64,000 nucleotides of DNA from Erysipelotrichaceae bacterium (GTDB lineage: Bacteria > Bacillota_I > Bacilli_A > RFN20 > CAG-826), in contig SVBF01000014.1 of the NCBI GenBank assembly GCA_015058945.1, forward strand, positions 62,001 through 126,000, in the 5' to 3' direction. How positions within the stretch are numbered: the stretch's first letter is position 1; every line of letters begins with the position of its first letter. Position numbers and translations under genes: made by a program. The notes under the pieces are model-generated. The model saw nothing but the letters and a program-made list of their open reading frames with translations. It was not told the origin of the DNA and searched no databases. Positions 52,429-60,925 of the stretch are shown here, in pieces.

Positions 52429-52492
52429 GTAAGTAAAAGGGCGCTTGCCCCGTTTATTTACCCCGGTGGCGATACACCGGGAATTGTGTGAG
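52429..52492 (+). promoter_or_regulatory. two-hairpin leader motif, copy 2 (rpsL 5' UTR)
   Basis: Hairpin 1: GTAAGTAAA, A, GGGC / GCCC, CG, TTTATTTAC (52429-52461), 13 pairs with a small internal loop and GCTT loop. Hairpin 2: CCCGGTG-GCGATA-CACCGGG (52462-52481), seven pairs. Then AATTGTGTGAGAAG. It shares GATAC and the C/GGGAA-TGTG words with copy 1. Likely an r-protein autoregulatory element or transcript stabiliser. Confidence 0.6.
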
Positions 52493-52510
52493 AAGAAAAG
52501 GAGAAAACAC

Positions 52511-52930
52511 ATGCCAACAATCAACCAGTTAGTTCGGCAGGGTCGCAAATCCGCGGCCAAGAAGTCCAAAACCCCGGCCTTAGGCAAGAGGTGGAACTCG
52601 CTGAACAAACGCTCGTCCAACCAGCCCTCCGCCCAAAAGCGTGGCGTCTGCACCCGTGTCGGTACGATGACCCCGAAGAAACCGAACTCCGCGTTACGTA
52701 AGTACGCCCGTGTCCGCCTTTCCAACGGTTACGAAGTCACCGCCTACATCGGTGGAGAGGGACACAACCTCCAGGAGCACTCGACCGTCATGATCCGCGG
52801 CGGCCGTGTCAAAGACCTCCCTGGTGTTCGTTACCACATCATCCGCGGATGCCTTGACTGCGCCGGTATCGAGGCCAGGCGTCAGGGCCGCTCCCTCTAC
52901 GGCACCAAGAAGCCGAAAGAGAGCAAATAA
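52511..52930 (+). CDS. rpsL: 30S ribosomal protein S12
   Basis: 139 residues: [39 protein letters not shown] and [17 protein letters not shown] with the lysines that give streptomycin sensitivity. The frame is open upstream of the ATG, but AAAGGAG and homology fix the start. Heads the str operon. Confidence 0.97.
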   Translation: MPTINQLVRQGRKSAAKKSKTPALGKRWNSLNKRSSNQPSAQKRGVCTRVGTMTPKKPNSALRKYARVRLSNGYEVTAYIGGEGHNLQEHSTVMIRGGRVKDLPGVRYHIIRGCLDCAGIEARRQGRSLYGTKKPKESK

Positions 52931-52949
52931 GGAAAGGAGATAACCGAAC

Positions 52950-53420
52950 ATGCCAAGAAAAGGTGCTGTCGAGAAACGTGATGTCCTTCCCGACCCAGTA
53001 TATAACTCCAAACTCGTTACCCGCTTGATCAACCGCGTCATGTACGACGGCAAGCGCGGCACCGCCCAAACCATCATCTACAAAGCCTTCAAGGCGATCG
53101 AAGAGAAAACCGGCAAGCCGGCCATCGATGTCTTCGCGACCGCGATCAACAACATCATGCCGGAAGTCGAACTCAAGGTCCGCCGCATCGGCGCCGCCAA
53201 CTACCAGGTCCCGGTCGAAGTCTCCCCGGAGCGTAAGCAGACCCTCGGCCTCCGTTGGCTCGTCACCTATTCCCGCCTCCGTGGCGAGAAGACCATGGAA
53301 GAGAAGCTCGCCGGCGAGATCATCGACGCCGCCAACGGCACCGGCGCTTCCGTGAAGAAGAAACAGGATGTCCACAAGATGGCTGAGGCCAACAAGGCCT
53401 ACGCCCACTATCGCTGGTAA
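52950..53420 (+). CDS. rpsG: 30S ribosomal protein S7
   Basis: 156 residues, the standard length: [40 protein letters not shown] and a C-terminal NKAYAHYRW. Initiates 30S head assembly and touches E-site tRNA. GGAAAGGAG upstream. Confidence 0.97.
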   Translation: MPRKGAVEKRDVLPDPVYNSKLVTRLINRVMYDGKRGTAQTIIYKAFKAIEEKTGKPAIDVFATAINNIMPEVELKVRRIGAANYQVPVEVSPERKQTLGLRWLVTYSRLRGEKTMEEKLAGEIIDAANGTGASVKKKQDVHKMAEANKAYAHYRW

Positions 53421-53431
53421 GGAGAACGATC

Positions 53432-55534
53432 ATGGCTGAGAACGAAATCAACATCAAAGAAGCTGAAAGCTACGATCTCCCCCATACCCGCAACATCGGC
53501 ATCATGGCCCACATCGATGCCGGCAAGACCACGACCACCGAGCGTATCCTCTATTACACCGGCCGTACCCACAAGATCGGCGAGGTGCACGAAGGCGCCG
53601 CCACGATGGACTGGATGGCCCAAGAACAGGAGCGCGGCATCACGATCACCTCGTCCGCCACGACCTGCTTCTGGAAGGGCAACCGCTTCAACATCATCGA
53701 CACTCCGGGGCACGTCGACTTCACCGTCGAGGTCGAGCGCTCCCTCCGCGTCCTTGACGGCGCGGTCACCGTCCTCGACTCCAAAAACGGCGTCGAGCCC
53801 CAGACCGAGACCGTCTGGCGTCAGGGCACCAAGTACGGCGTCCCCAGAATCGTCTTCTGCAACAAGATGGACGCGACTGGCGCCGACTTCGATATGTGCG
53901 TCGCTTCGCTCCATGACCGTTTAGCCGCCAACGCCGCCGCCATCCAATACCCGATCGGCCGCGAGGCTTCCCTCAAGGGTTGCTGCGACATCATCGAGCG
54001 CAAGGCCTATGTCTATGGCGACGACAAGAACGATGCGCCGACCATCACCGAAATCCCGGCCGAGCTCAAGGATAAGTGCGAAGAACTCCGCGCCATCCTC
54101 CTCGAAAAGCTCGCCGACTTCGACGATGAACTCATGATGATGGTCCTCGAAGGCCAAGAACCTTCCATCGACCTCATCAAGTCGACCATCCGCAAAGCCG
54201 TCTTGACCGGCACCTTCTTCCCGGTCCTCTGCGGCTCCGCTTACAAGAACAAGTGCATCCAGCCGCTGCTTGACGCGGTCGTGGATTACTTGCCCTCCCC
54301 GCTCGACATCCCGGGCGAGAAGGGAACCCTCGAAGGCGAACCCTACGTCTGCACCCCGGACGATAAGAAGCCGTTCGTCGGCCTTGCCTTCAAGATCGCG
54401 ACCGACCCCTTCATCGGACGTCTCGCCTACGTTCGTGTCTACCAGGGCGTCCTTCGCTCTGGGTCCTACGTCCTCAACTCTTCCAAAGGAGGCAAGGAAC
54501 GTATCGCCCGTTTGGTCCTCATGCACGCCAACCACCGTCAGGAAGTCGACTGCCTGAAGGCCGGTGAGATCGGCGCCGTCGTCGGCCTTAAGGCCACGAC
54601 CACCGGTGACACCATCTGCGACGAGGCGGAGCCCGTCATCCTCGAATCCTTGACCTTCCCCGAACCGGTTCTCGAAGAAGCGGTCGAACCCAAGACCAAG
54701 GCCGACCAGGAAAAGATGACCGCCGCCCTCATCAAACTCGCTGAGGAAGACCCGACCTTCCGCGTCCATACCGATCCCGAATCCGGCCAGACCATCATCG
54801 CCGGCGTCGGCGAGCTCCAGCTCGACATTCTCATCGATCGTATGCGCCGCGAATTCAAGGTCGACGTCAACGTCGGCGCGCCGCAGGTCAACTACCGTGA
54901 GACCATCCGCAAGATGGGCGAAGCCCAGGGCCGCTACGTCAAGCAGTCCGGCGGTCACGGTCAGTACGGCGACGTCTGGGTCCGCTTCGAACCCAACCCC
55001 GGCAAAGGCTTCGAGTTCGTCGACGCCATCGTCGGCGGCGTGGTTCCGAAGGAATTCATCAAGCCGACCCAGCAAGGTTTGGAAGACGCGATGCAGCGCG
55101 GCCTCGTGGCCGGCTACCCCGCGATCGACATCAAGTGCACCCTCTATGATGGCAGCTACCACGATGTCGACTCCTCCGAAGCCGCCTATAAGATCGCCGC
55201 TTCGCTCGCCCTCAAAGAGGCCGCGAAGAAGTGCGACCCCGTCATCCTCGAGCCGATCATGAAGGTCGAGATCACCGTCCCCGAACAGTATTACGGCGAC
55301 GTGGTCGGCGACGTCATGCGTCGTCGCGGCGAAATGACCGGCGAAACCCAGCGTGGCAACGCCAAGCAGGTCGACTGCATGATTCCGCTAGCCGAAATGT
55401 TCGGCTACATCGGCGACCTCCGCTCCCTCACCCAGGGCCGCGGCAACTTCACGATGCAGTTCGATCACTACGGTGAATGCCCGCGCTTCATCCAGGACGA
55501 AATCATCAAAAAATCGTCCATGAGCAACAGGTAA
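53432..55534 (+). CDS. fusA: elongation factor G
   Basis: 700 residues. G1 [21 protein letters not shown]2 region [13 protein letters not shown]3 DTPGHVDF, G4 NKMD, and domains II-V ([20 protein letters not shown] in domain IV). Drives translocation. Single fusA copy in this window; AAGGAG before the start, 11 bases after rpsG. Confidence 0.98.
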   Translation: MAENEINIKEAESYDLPHTRNIGIMAHIDAGKTTTTERILYYTGRTHKIGEVHEGAATMDWMAQEQERGITITSSATTCFWKGNRFNIIDTPGHVDFTVEVERSLRVLDGAVTVLDSKNGVEPQTETVWRQGTKYGVPRIVFCNKMDATGADFDMCVASLHDRLAANAAAIQYPIGREASLKGCCDIIERKAYVYGDDKNDAPTITEIPAELKDKCEELRAILLEKLADFDDELMMMVLEGQEPSIDLIKSTIRKAVLTGTFFPVLCGSAYKNKCIQPLLDAVVDYLPSPLDIPGEKGTLEGEPYVCTPDDKKPFVGLAFKIATDPFIGRLAYVRVYQGVLRSGSYVLNSSKGGKERIARLVLMHANHRQEVDCLKAGEIGAVVGLKATTTGDTICDEAEPVILESLTFPEPVLEEAVEPKTKADQEKMTAALIKLAEEDPTFRVHTDPESGQTIIAGVGELQLDILIDRMRREFKVDVNVGAPQVNYRETIRKMGEAQGRYVKQSGGHGQYGDVWVRFEPNPGKGFEFVDAIVGGVVPKEFIKPTQQGLEDAMQRGLVAGYPAIDIKCTLYDGSYHDVDSSEAAYKIAASLALKEAAKKCDPVILEPIMKVEITVPEQYYGDVVGDVMRRRGEMTGETQRGNAKQVDCMIPLAEMFGYIGDLRSLTQGRGNFTMQFDHYGECPRFIQDEIIKKSSMSNR

Positions 55535-55539
55535 TTCGG

Positions 55540-55583
55540 TACTACTTAGTAGTATTGCAAACCCACCCCGCTTGCTCTATCAT
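55540..55583 (+). promoter_or_regulatory. tuf promoter with adjacent 15-bp palindrome
   Basis: TTGCAA (55555-55560), 17-base spacer, TATCAT (55578-55583). Immediately before the -35 box lies a perfect palindrome TACTACT-T-AGTAGTA (55540-55554), which may be a weak fusA terminator or an operator. Confidence 0.65.
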
Positions 55584-55622
55584 TAATCAGCCAATTCAGT
55601 AACCTATTTTGGAGGAATAATC

Positions 55623-56816
55623 ATGGCAAAAGAGAAATTCAACCGTGACCTTACCCACGTTAACGTCGGTACCATCGGCCACGTCGACCACGGCAAGACC
55701 ACCCTTACCGCGGCCATCACCCACGTCCTTTCGCTCAAAGGCCTCGCCAAAGACATGGCCTACGGCGCGATCGACGCGACCCCCGAAGAGAGGGCTCGTG
55801 GCATCACGATCAACTCCGCTCACGTCGAGTACAAGACCGAGCACCGTCACTACGCCCACGTCGACTGCCCGGGGCACGCTGACTACATCAAGAACATGAT
55901 CACCGGCGCCGCCCAGATGGATGCCGCCATCCTCGTCGTCGCGGCCACCGATGGCGTCATGCCCCAGACCCGTGAGCACGTCTTGCTCGCCCGTCAGGTC
56001 GGCGTTCCGCAGATCATCGTCTTCCTCAACAAGTGCGATATGGTCGACGACCCTGAACTCATCGACCTCGTCGAAATGGACGTTCGCGACTTGCTCAACA
56101 AGTACGAATTCCCTGGCGACGAAGTCCCCGTCATCAAAGGCTCCGCCCTCAAGGCTGGCCAAGTCACCTCTGTCGACGCTCCCGAAGCCAAGTGCATCCT
56201 CGAGCTCTGCGACGCCCTCGATACCTACATCCCGGATCCCGTCCGCGATGACGACAAGCCCTTCCTTCTCCCGATTGAAGACGTCATGACCATCTCTGGC
56301 CGTGGCACCGTCGTCACCGGCCGTGTCGAGCGTGGTGTCATCAAACTCAACGACGAAGCCGAAATCGTCGGTATCCGTCCGACCCAGAAGACCGTCGTCA
56401 CCGGCCTCGAAATGTTCCGCAAGACCCTCGACTTCGCTCAGGGCGGCGACAACATCGGCGCGCTTCTCCGTGGTATCACCCATGACCAGGTCGAGCGTGG
56501 TCAGGTCCTTGCCAAGCCGGGCTCCATCGTCCCGCACAGCAAGTTCACCGCGACGACCTACATCTTGAAGAAAGAAGAAGGCGGACGTCACACCCACTTC
56601 CTCAACGGCTATCGTCCTCAGTTCTTCTTCCGTACCACCGACATCACCGGCACCATCACCTTGCCCGCGGGCACCGAAATGGTCATGCCTGGCGATAACG
56701 TCACCTTCACCGTCGAGCTCATCCACCCGATCGCCATGGAAAAGGGAACCAAGTTCTCCATCCGTGAAGGCGGCCGCACCGTCGGCGCCGGCACCGTTGC
56801 CGAAATCATCAAATAA
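55623..56816 (+). CDS. tuf: elongation factor Tu
   Basis: 397 residues. G1 [21 protein letters not shown]2 [16 protein letters not shown]3 [13 protein letters not shown]4 NKCD, and domains II/III ([40 protein letters not shown]). GGAGG upstream. It has its own promoter and terminator, so it can be expressed above fusA. Confidence 0.98.
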   Translation: MAKEKFNRDLTHVNVGTIGHVDHGKTTLTAAITHVLSLKGLAKDMAYGAIDATPEERARGITINSAHVEYKTEHRHYAHVDCPGHADYIKNMITGAAQMDAAILVVAATDGVMPQTREHVLLARQVGVPQIIVFLNKCDMVDDPELIDLVEMDVRDLLNKYEFPGDEVPVIKGSALKAGQVTSVDAPEAKCILELCDALDTYIPDPVRDDDKPFLLPIEDVMTISGRGTVVTGRVERGVIKLNDEAEIVGIRPTQKTVVTGLEMFRKTLDFAQGGDNIGALLRGITHDQVERGQVLAKPGSIVPHSKFTATTYILKKEEGGRHTHFLNGYRPQFFFRTTDITGTITLPAGTEMVMPGDNVTFTVELIHPIAMEKGTKFSIREGGRTVGAGTVAEIIK

Positions 56817-56837
56817 GAACCAATTCCATTGGTATAT

Positions 56838-56872
56838 CCCCAGTCATGGTAACGTGGCTGGGGTTCTTTTTT
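56838..56872 (+). terminator. terminator of tuf
   Basis: CCCCAGTCATG / CGTGGCTGGGG, 11 pairs, loop GTAA, then TTCTTTTTT. Confidence 0.93.
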
Positions 56873-56898
56873 GGGCGCTCTAAAGTTCCTGGGGGGAC

Positions 56899-57180
56899 TT
56901 AAGAAAACCGACTAAAGAAAATGGGGGGCGGCTTAACCCGATCCCCCTTTCGTTTCTCGTATTTTCCCCTCTTCTTCCCGACCCTTTTCCTCGGCGAAGT
57001 TCCCTTCTTCGGAGGGGAGAAGGCAAAGTCCTTGGTACTGCAGAGCATGAGCCGGGCGCGGAACCTACTGAAGTTCCCAAGCCCGTTCGAGACCCTCATG
57101 AGCTTCTTGTATTGCGAGTTGAACCCCTCGACGGCGGCCCTCCAGAACGTCGACGAGCCTCCTCCTTTCCCAATCGAGGA
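56899..57180 (-). mobile_element. remnant of an ISL3-like transposase gene
   Basis: The minus strand encodes SSIGKGGGSSTFWRAAVEGF then NSQYKKLMRVSNGLGNFSRF and RARLMLC, which matches the C-terminal end of ISL3-family DDE transposases (EGFN...K...R.S.G..NF.RFR pattern). There is no start or catalytic domain, and a stop lies just upstream in frame. The rest of 56873-57213 shows only G-rich inverted sequence near 56888-56904. The element is dead. Confidence 0.6.
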
Positions 57181-57213
57181 GCATCAGGCGTTAAGGATTA
57201 CACATCAACTAAA

Positions 57214-57244
57214 CACCATGTACCAAACGGGACAAAGCGATTGA
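57214..57244. repeat. 31-bp direct repeat, left copy
   Basis: Begins CACCATGTACCAAACGGGAC and ends AAAGCGATTGA. It is identical to 58645-58675. Its last four bases (TTGA) form the start of the -35 box of the HTH-DUF3990 promoter. Confidence 0.9.
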
Positions 57245-57269
57245 ATCATGATCTTTTGGCTGTTATACT
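57241..57269 (+). promoter_or_regulatory. promoter of the HTH-DUF3990 operon
   Basis: TTGAAT (57241-57246), 17-base spacer, TATACT (57264-57269), with CAGAGG before the ATG at 57287. Confidence 0.7.
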
Positions 57270-57286
57270 CTCAGCAGAGGTTCTAT

Positions 57287-58150
57287 ATGGATTACGACTT
57301 CGTTAACGATTTGCTCTTGATCAAACAACTGTTGGGCTTAACCGACATGGCTCTTGCACAGGCTCTTGGGGTTTCCCGCAGCACTTTAAACCGTTGGATT
57401 GCGGGAAACGGAATCACGACTCGATTGATGGAAACGGTTTATGAGTACGCTTATTCCAAGGGTCTCAGAATCAACGACATCAAATCCCAGTTCCACAAAG
57501 AAGAATCCGAAAACAAAGGTTCGGCCTTGCTTTTCCACGGGGCGAGATTCCCAATCGAGGGGAAGGTCGACCTTGCCCATGCCAAAACCAGCAATGATTT
57601 GGGCGTTGGCTTTTATTGCGGGGAAACGTTGGAGCAATCGTCCATGTATTGCGCCGGGGGCAAGGAAGGATCGGTTTATCTGTTCTCGGCCTCTTTTTCG
57701 GGACTGACCCAAGCCAAACTATCCGTCGATACGGAATGGATGTTGGCGATCTCCTATTTCCGTGGGCGCCTAAAAGGCCATGAAACGAACCCTTTGTTGC
57801 GGTCTATCGTCGAGAAGATTGAAGGGGCGGACTATGTAATCGCGCCCATCGCGGATAATAAGATGTTCTCCCTCATCAATAATTTTATCGACGGCGAAAT
57901 CACCGACGAACAATGTAAACACTGTTTGTCTGCCACGAACCTTGGGAACCAAATCGTACTTCGTAGCGAAAAAGCCATTCGGAAGCTAAACCCCTTGGCC
58001 CGACTCTACTTGTGCGCATCAGAGAAAAACGACCGTTTGGTGGCGCGAGAGGAGTCCAACCGCATTGGCAACGACAAGGTGAAGGCGGCCCGCATCAAAT
58101 ATGCAGGCCAGGGCAAATACATCGACCAGCTGTTAGGAGAACGTCTATGA
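57287..58150 (+). CDS. helix-turn-helix + DUF3990-domain protein, putative ADP-ribosyltransferase-like toxin
   Basis: 287 residues. Residues about 10-45 form a helix-turn-helix (LTDMALAQALGVSRSTLNRW). From about residue 80 the DUF3990 pattern appears: LLFHGARFPIEG, then DLAHAKTSNDLGVGFYCGET and LEQSSMYCAGGKEGSVYLFS, where H, D/G-GFY and the Gln/Ser region resemble ADP-ribosyltransferase folds. The start has AGAGG; an upstream in-frame ATG at 57248 lies within the promoter. Coupled to the next gene by ATGA. Toxin role is inferred. Confidence 0.7.
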   Translation: MDYDFVNDLLLIKQLLGLTDMALAQALGVSRSTLNRWIAGNGITTRLMETVYEYAYSKGLRINDIKSQFHKEESENKGSALLFHGARFPIEGKVDLAHAKTSNDLGVGFYCGETLEQSSMYCAGGKEGSVYLFSASFSGLTQAKLSVDTEWMLAISYFRGRLKGHETNPLLRSIVEKIEGADYVIAPIADNKMFSLINNFIDGEITDEQCKHCLSATNLGNQIVLRSEKAIRKLNPLARLYLCASEKNDRLVAREESNRIGNDKVKAARIKYAGQGKYIDQLLGERL

Positions 58151-58632
58151 GGGAATTCGATTTCATCGGCATCCGCCTTTGCGACGAACAAGCCGAACTC
58201 TTCCAAGCATCCTTACACGAGACTTGGCTTGGATCGCCCGTCTTCATCCGCAGATTCGTTTACTCGGATGTGGCGAAAGAGTTTGATAATCTTTCGGTCA
58301 TTAATGTCCCTTTTGAGACGTCGGAGGCTTTGGAACGTATCAACGCCCCTTTTGGGAAAACCTCGAGGAAGGGCAAACGCTACTCCGCCGAAACCCTTTA
58401 CTGGATGGGTTACCTATACCGTTATTGGTGTTACGTTCACGAAATCGACTCGATTCGGCTTTATAAGGACGTGCCCCCTTCCGAATTGGCGAAGCGCTTC
58501 GAGATTTACCACACCCTGGATCCAGAAAAAGCGGTTTCCATGATCCAAGAGGATTTAGGGCTCGACCAAGCGAACTCGCTTGCCCATGGGGTGGCGATCT
58601 ACAAAGACATCCTAAAAAGGTCCAAACAATAA
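58147..58632 (+). CDS. partner of the DUF3990 protein, putative antitoxin
   Basis: 161 residues, no signal or membrane segment. Conserved-looking segments YWMGYLYRYWCYVHEIDSIR and ELAKRFEIYHTLDPEKAVSM are found in proteins that commonly accompany DUF3990 genes, to my recollection. Start overlaps the stop of the upstream gene. The right copy of the 31-bp repeat begins 13 bases after its stop. No named domain recognised; antitoxin/partner role is inferred from coupling. Confidence 0.6.
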   Translation: MREFDFIGIRLCDEQAELFQASLHETWLGSPVFIRRFVYSDVAKEFDNLSVINVPFETSEALERINAPFGKTSRKGKRYSAETLYWMGYLYRYWCYVHEIDSIRLYKDVPPSELAKRFEIYHTLDPEKAVSMIQEDLGLDQANSLAHGVAIYKDILKRSKQ

Positions 58633-58644
58633 ATTCCCGTTTTT

Positions 58645-58675
58645 CACCATGTACCAAACGGGACAAAGCGATTGA
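58645..58675. repeat. 31-bp direct repeat, right copy
   Basis: Identical to 57214-57244. The two copies enclose exactly the two-gene module. Confidence 0.9.
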
Positions 58676-59064
58676 GCGCCCTCTTTGCATCCCCCAAACG
58701 GCGCCATTCAAAGATTGAACTGGCCTATCAACGGCATCGGTTTATAAAGTTTATGCGTCTAAGGGCAAAAGAAGCGGGCCTTGCTACGTTTAGACGTCTT
58801 CATGATCATCACGATTAAATGGGTGATTCGGCGATACCTTCGAATATGTAATCCGAAAAAGGAAGCTAGATCCACTGGCGGTCTTAGAGTCCTCGCCAAG
58901 TGCTTAGGCAGGGAACGTGCAGGGTAGACGCGATTATTGTCACCCATAAATCTGATTCCGCATTCGGTTTTGTTCCTACTGAGTTCGCTTTGCTCTGCTG
59001 ACGAATTATCGAAACATTTTGGTTTGCCCCTGTTCTTTCTAACTGCAAACTTCAGATTTAAGTT

Positions 59065-59128
59065 TTCGAAAAGTGCTAAATATTACATTTTTTGACTTCG
59101 AAAAGTGCTAAACATTACATTTTTCGAA
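59065..59128. repeat. tandem 32-bp repeat, two copies
   Basis: Copies 59065-59096 and 59097-59128, both beginning TTCGAAAAGTGCTAAA and continuing (T/C)ATTACATTTTT. They differ at about four positions, mostly at the 3' end. Confidence 0.8.
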
Positions 59129-59237
59129 AAACTAGAAAAGCCATTGTGCAGTAGTGGACGCGCTTCCTTCTCTTTAGCCACAACAGCTACTTGTTCCAAA
59201 ACAAATGCGCCAAAAACCAAGCTTCTTTTTATGCCCA

Positions 59238-59276
59238 AATGATACTTTAACGAATGATACTATAACGATACTTTAA
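59238..59276. repeat. 15-bp tandem repeat, about 2.6 copies
   Basis: AATGATACTTTAACG, AATGATACTATAACG and a partial ATACTTTAA follow one another directly, just before the ISAs1 element. Confidence 0.75.
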
Positions 59277-59459
59277 AATTCGGATTTGGCCCGGGTGGGA
59301 TAAGTCATTATCACGAAAACCAGCCTAAGCCGAATCGGACCGGGCGGATTCCCGGCTAAATCCGGCCTTTCCCTTCCCCGGGGCGGCCGAAAGAGGCTCA
59401 CCGAAGCCGTTTTGCCGGCTAACCGGGAGGCCCGTTCATGCGTATTTCGGCCGGAACGT

Positions 59460-60677
59460 TCATCTTTTCTGGTCGTTTCCGGCGATTTTCGACGCCGCCC
59501 GCGCGGCCTTGCCCGAAAGCACGTATAATGTCTCCCGGAAGCCTTCCTCGGAAAGCTCCCTCCTCGCCTTCGCGAAATCCATGCCTGGTCTCAAACAAGA
59601 ACGGATTTCCTCGAAGGCCTTTCTTCTCAGTATGCCCATCGCCAGGGCCGCCGGGCGGTCCTTCGACCCGAGCCGGTGCCTGTCCTCGCGGAAGGAGTTG
59701 TCGATCACCCAATGGCTCGATTCTATCGACCAATGCCTCGACCTGGCCTCCTTGAAGCCTTTCGTCGTTATCCCCTCGGAAAGGAGGTAGTACCTGACCT
59801 GCTCCGCGGTCTCTCCGGTCCTCAGGTTCGTCGATTTCCTTCTGACCATCCCGAAGTGCGCGACGCCCTTCCATCGCCCCTTGCCGTATATGAGCCAGGC
59901 CGGCGACGGATCCTCGGCGAAGAAGTATTCCCGGACGTCCATCCTTCCGCCTATTCTCCTGGCTTCCCTTATGGGAACCTCGTCCCTCCTGGCGAGGAAG
60001 TCGCTTGCCACGGCTTCGCCCAGGCCCTTTCCCTCGTTCCTTATGCATATGCAGAACGGTATTCCCAGGGAATGGAGCAGCGAGGTCGTCCTGGTGTTGG
60101 CTGCTATCGCGTCGATGGTGAGCGGGGCGGCCAGCTTCCGGAGCCCTTCCGCGTTCCTCCTTACGAGCGTTTCCATCGCCCTTGCCTCCGACCTCTCCTT
60201 GCCTCCCGGCCCGCAGGACTCGAAGTCGGCCATGCCGGATCCGAGCCTTAGCTCGACTATGTCGAGCGCGGAGTTGGGCGAAGCGTCGGCCCTGGTCGCC
60301 CTGACCAGCTTGCCGTCCATCTGGCATCCTTCGGATCCGCCTATGGCGAATCCCATCGATTCCGTCAGCCCCCGGCATTCCGGCCCGATCTTGTGCAGCG
60401 CCCTTACGAGCGTGCAGTAACTCGGCGTCGAATACCCTTCGCCGAAGAGCCTCCCCAATTGCCTCGCGTGCCTTATGGCGAAGGAGTGGGCGTCCAGCAC
60501 CCAGTCCCTTCCGCTCGTCAGCGACAGCAGGATTATGAGCAGGCATCTCCACGTGGGATGCTTCGTCTTCCCCCTCTGCTTCGGCTCCGGCAGCGATTCC
60601 ATCGCCTCCCGAAGCCTCCTCATCCTCTTCGACCTCAAAAGCCTCCTCATCGAGGGCGGCTCGTGCCCGAAAACCAT
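59460..60677 (-). CDS. ISAs1-family transposase
   Basis: 405 residues, full length. N-terminal region with HPTWRCLLIILLSLTSGRDW, then the DDE core: LTIDAIAANTRTT with the first Asp, and the C-terminal RHWSIESSHWVIDNSFREDR holding the catalytic Glu region typical of the H-repeat/ISAs1 group. GGAGG precedes the ATG. High GC and unusual codon use, unlike the neighbours, suggest a foreign source. A long open frame in another register (59419-60552) is its shadow. Confidence 0.9.
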   Translation of the reverse strand: MVFGHEPPSMRRLLRSKRMRRLREAMESLPEPKQRGKTKHPTWRCLLIILLSLTSGRDWVLDAHSFAIRHARQLGRLFGEGYSTPSYCTLVRALHKIGPECRGLTESMGFAIGGSEGCQMDGKLVRATRADASPNSALDIVELRLGSGMADFESCGPGGKERSEARAMETLVRRNAEGLRKLAAPLTIDAIAANTRTTSLLHSLGIPFCICIRNEGKGLGEAVASDFLARRDEVPIREARRIGGRMDVREYFFAEDPSPAWLIYGKGRWKGVAHFGMVRRKSTNLRTGETAEQVRYYLLSEGITTKGFKEARSRHWSIESSHWVIDNSFREDRHRLGSKDRPAALAMGILRRKAFEEIRSCLRPGMDFAKARRELSEEGFRETLYVLSGKAARAASKIAGNDQKR

Positions 60678-60691
60678 GCGAAATGCCTCCT

Positions 60692-60714
60692 TAAACTTAT
60701 CATAGATAAGTTTA
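60692..60714 (-). promoter_or_regulatory. hairpin before the transposase ribosome binding site
   Basis: TAAACTTATC / GATAAGTTTA, ten perfect pairs with a three-base loop, two bases upstream of the GGAGG. On the minus strand a candidate -10 (TATGAT) lies inside the stem with TTATGA 17 bases before it. Read-through RNA from outside would fold this hairpin, which may limit transposase synthesis. Confidence 0.5.
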
Positions 60715-60866
60715 CCCTACATCATAACGGACGTTTCGGCAAGGAATTTGGGCCCGGATTCCGTCAGCCGGTCGTCGAGGACGAAGAAAAGAGCCGGCGG
60801 ACCGGCTCAGTTTCGCGTCATCGAAGGCGTCGTTCGTGATAATGACCTACGGGTGGGACGGCGCGT

Positions 60867-60895
60867 TTTACTTTTTTAAGTAAGAATAGGATAAT
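60867..60895 (+). promoter_or_regulatory. candidate promoter of nadE-pncB
   Basis: TTTACT (60867-60872), 17-base spacer, GATAAT (60890-60895). It starts 18 bases from the IS end, so the insertion just missed it. Confidence 0.5.
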
Positions 60896-60925
60896 TTCCT
60901 TCAAGTAACCTTCGGAGGCGCAGGT

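Larger units (their letters stand above)
58676..59291. other. intergenic accessory stretch with repeats, no convincing gene
   Basis: Contains an open frame of 62 codons on the minus strand (58759-58947, starting MGDNNRVYPARSLPKHLART) with no ribosome binding site and no recognised family, the 32-bp tandem repeats and the 15-bp tandem repeats listed separately. It is A+T-richer than the core genes. No tRNA or other RNA gene was recognised. Confidence 0.5.
59301..60849 (-). mobile_element. intact ISAs1-family insertion sequence
   Basis: 1549 bp. Terminal inverted repeats of 17 bp: TAAGTCATTATCACGAA at 59301-59317 and, inverted, TAGGTCATTATCACGAA at 60849-60833, one mismatch. The flanks are a 9-bp direct duplication CGGGTGGGA (59292-59300 and 60850-60858), in the 8-10 bp range known for ISAs1. 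Contains one full transposase gene. Clean ends and duplication indicate a recent insertion, right upstream of the nadE promoter. Confidence 0.9.

Noticed and set aside
58759..58947. 62-codon minus-strand frame considered as a small gene or as part of tmRNA (start MGDNNRVYP)
   Set aside because: No ribosome binding site, no tRNA-like domain around it, and no recognised family; left as unexplained sequence.
59065..59128. CRISPR array
   Set aside because: Copies are directly adjacent without spacers and only two in number; no cas genes.
59419..60552. 377-codon minus-strand frame overlapping the ISAs1 transposase
   Set aside because: Shadow frame of the transposase, Arg/Gly-rich, without recognisable motif.
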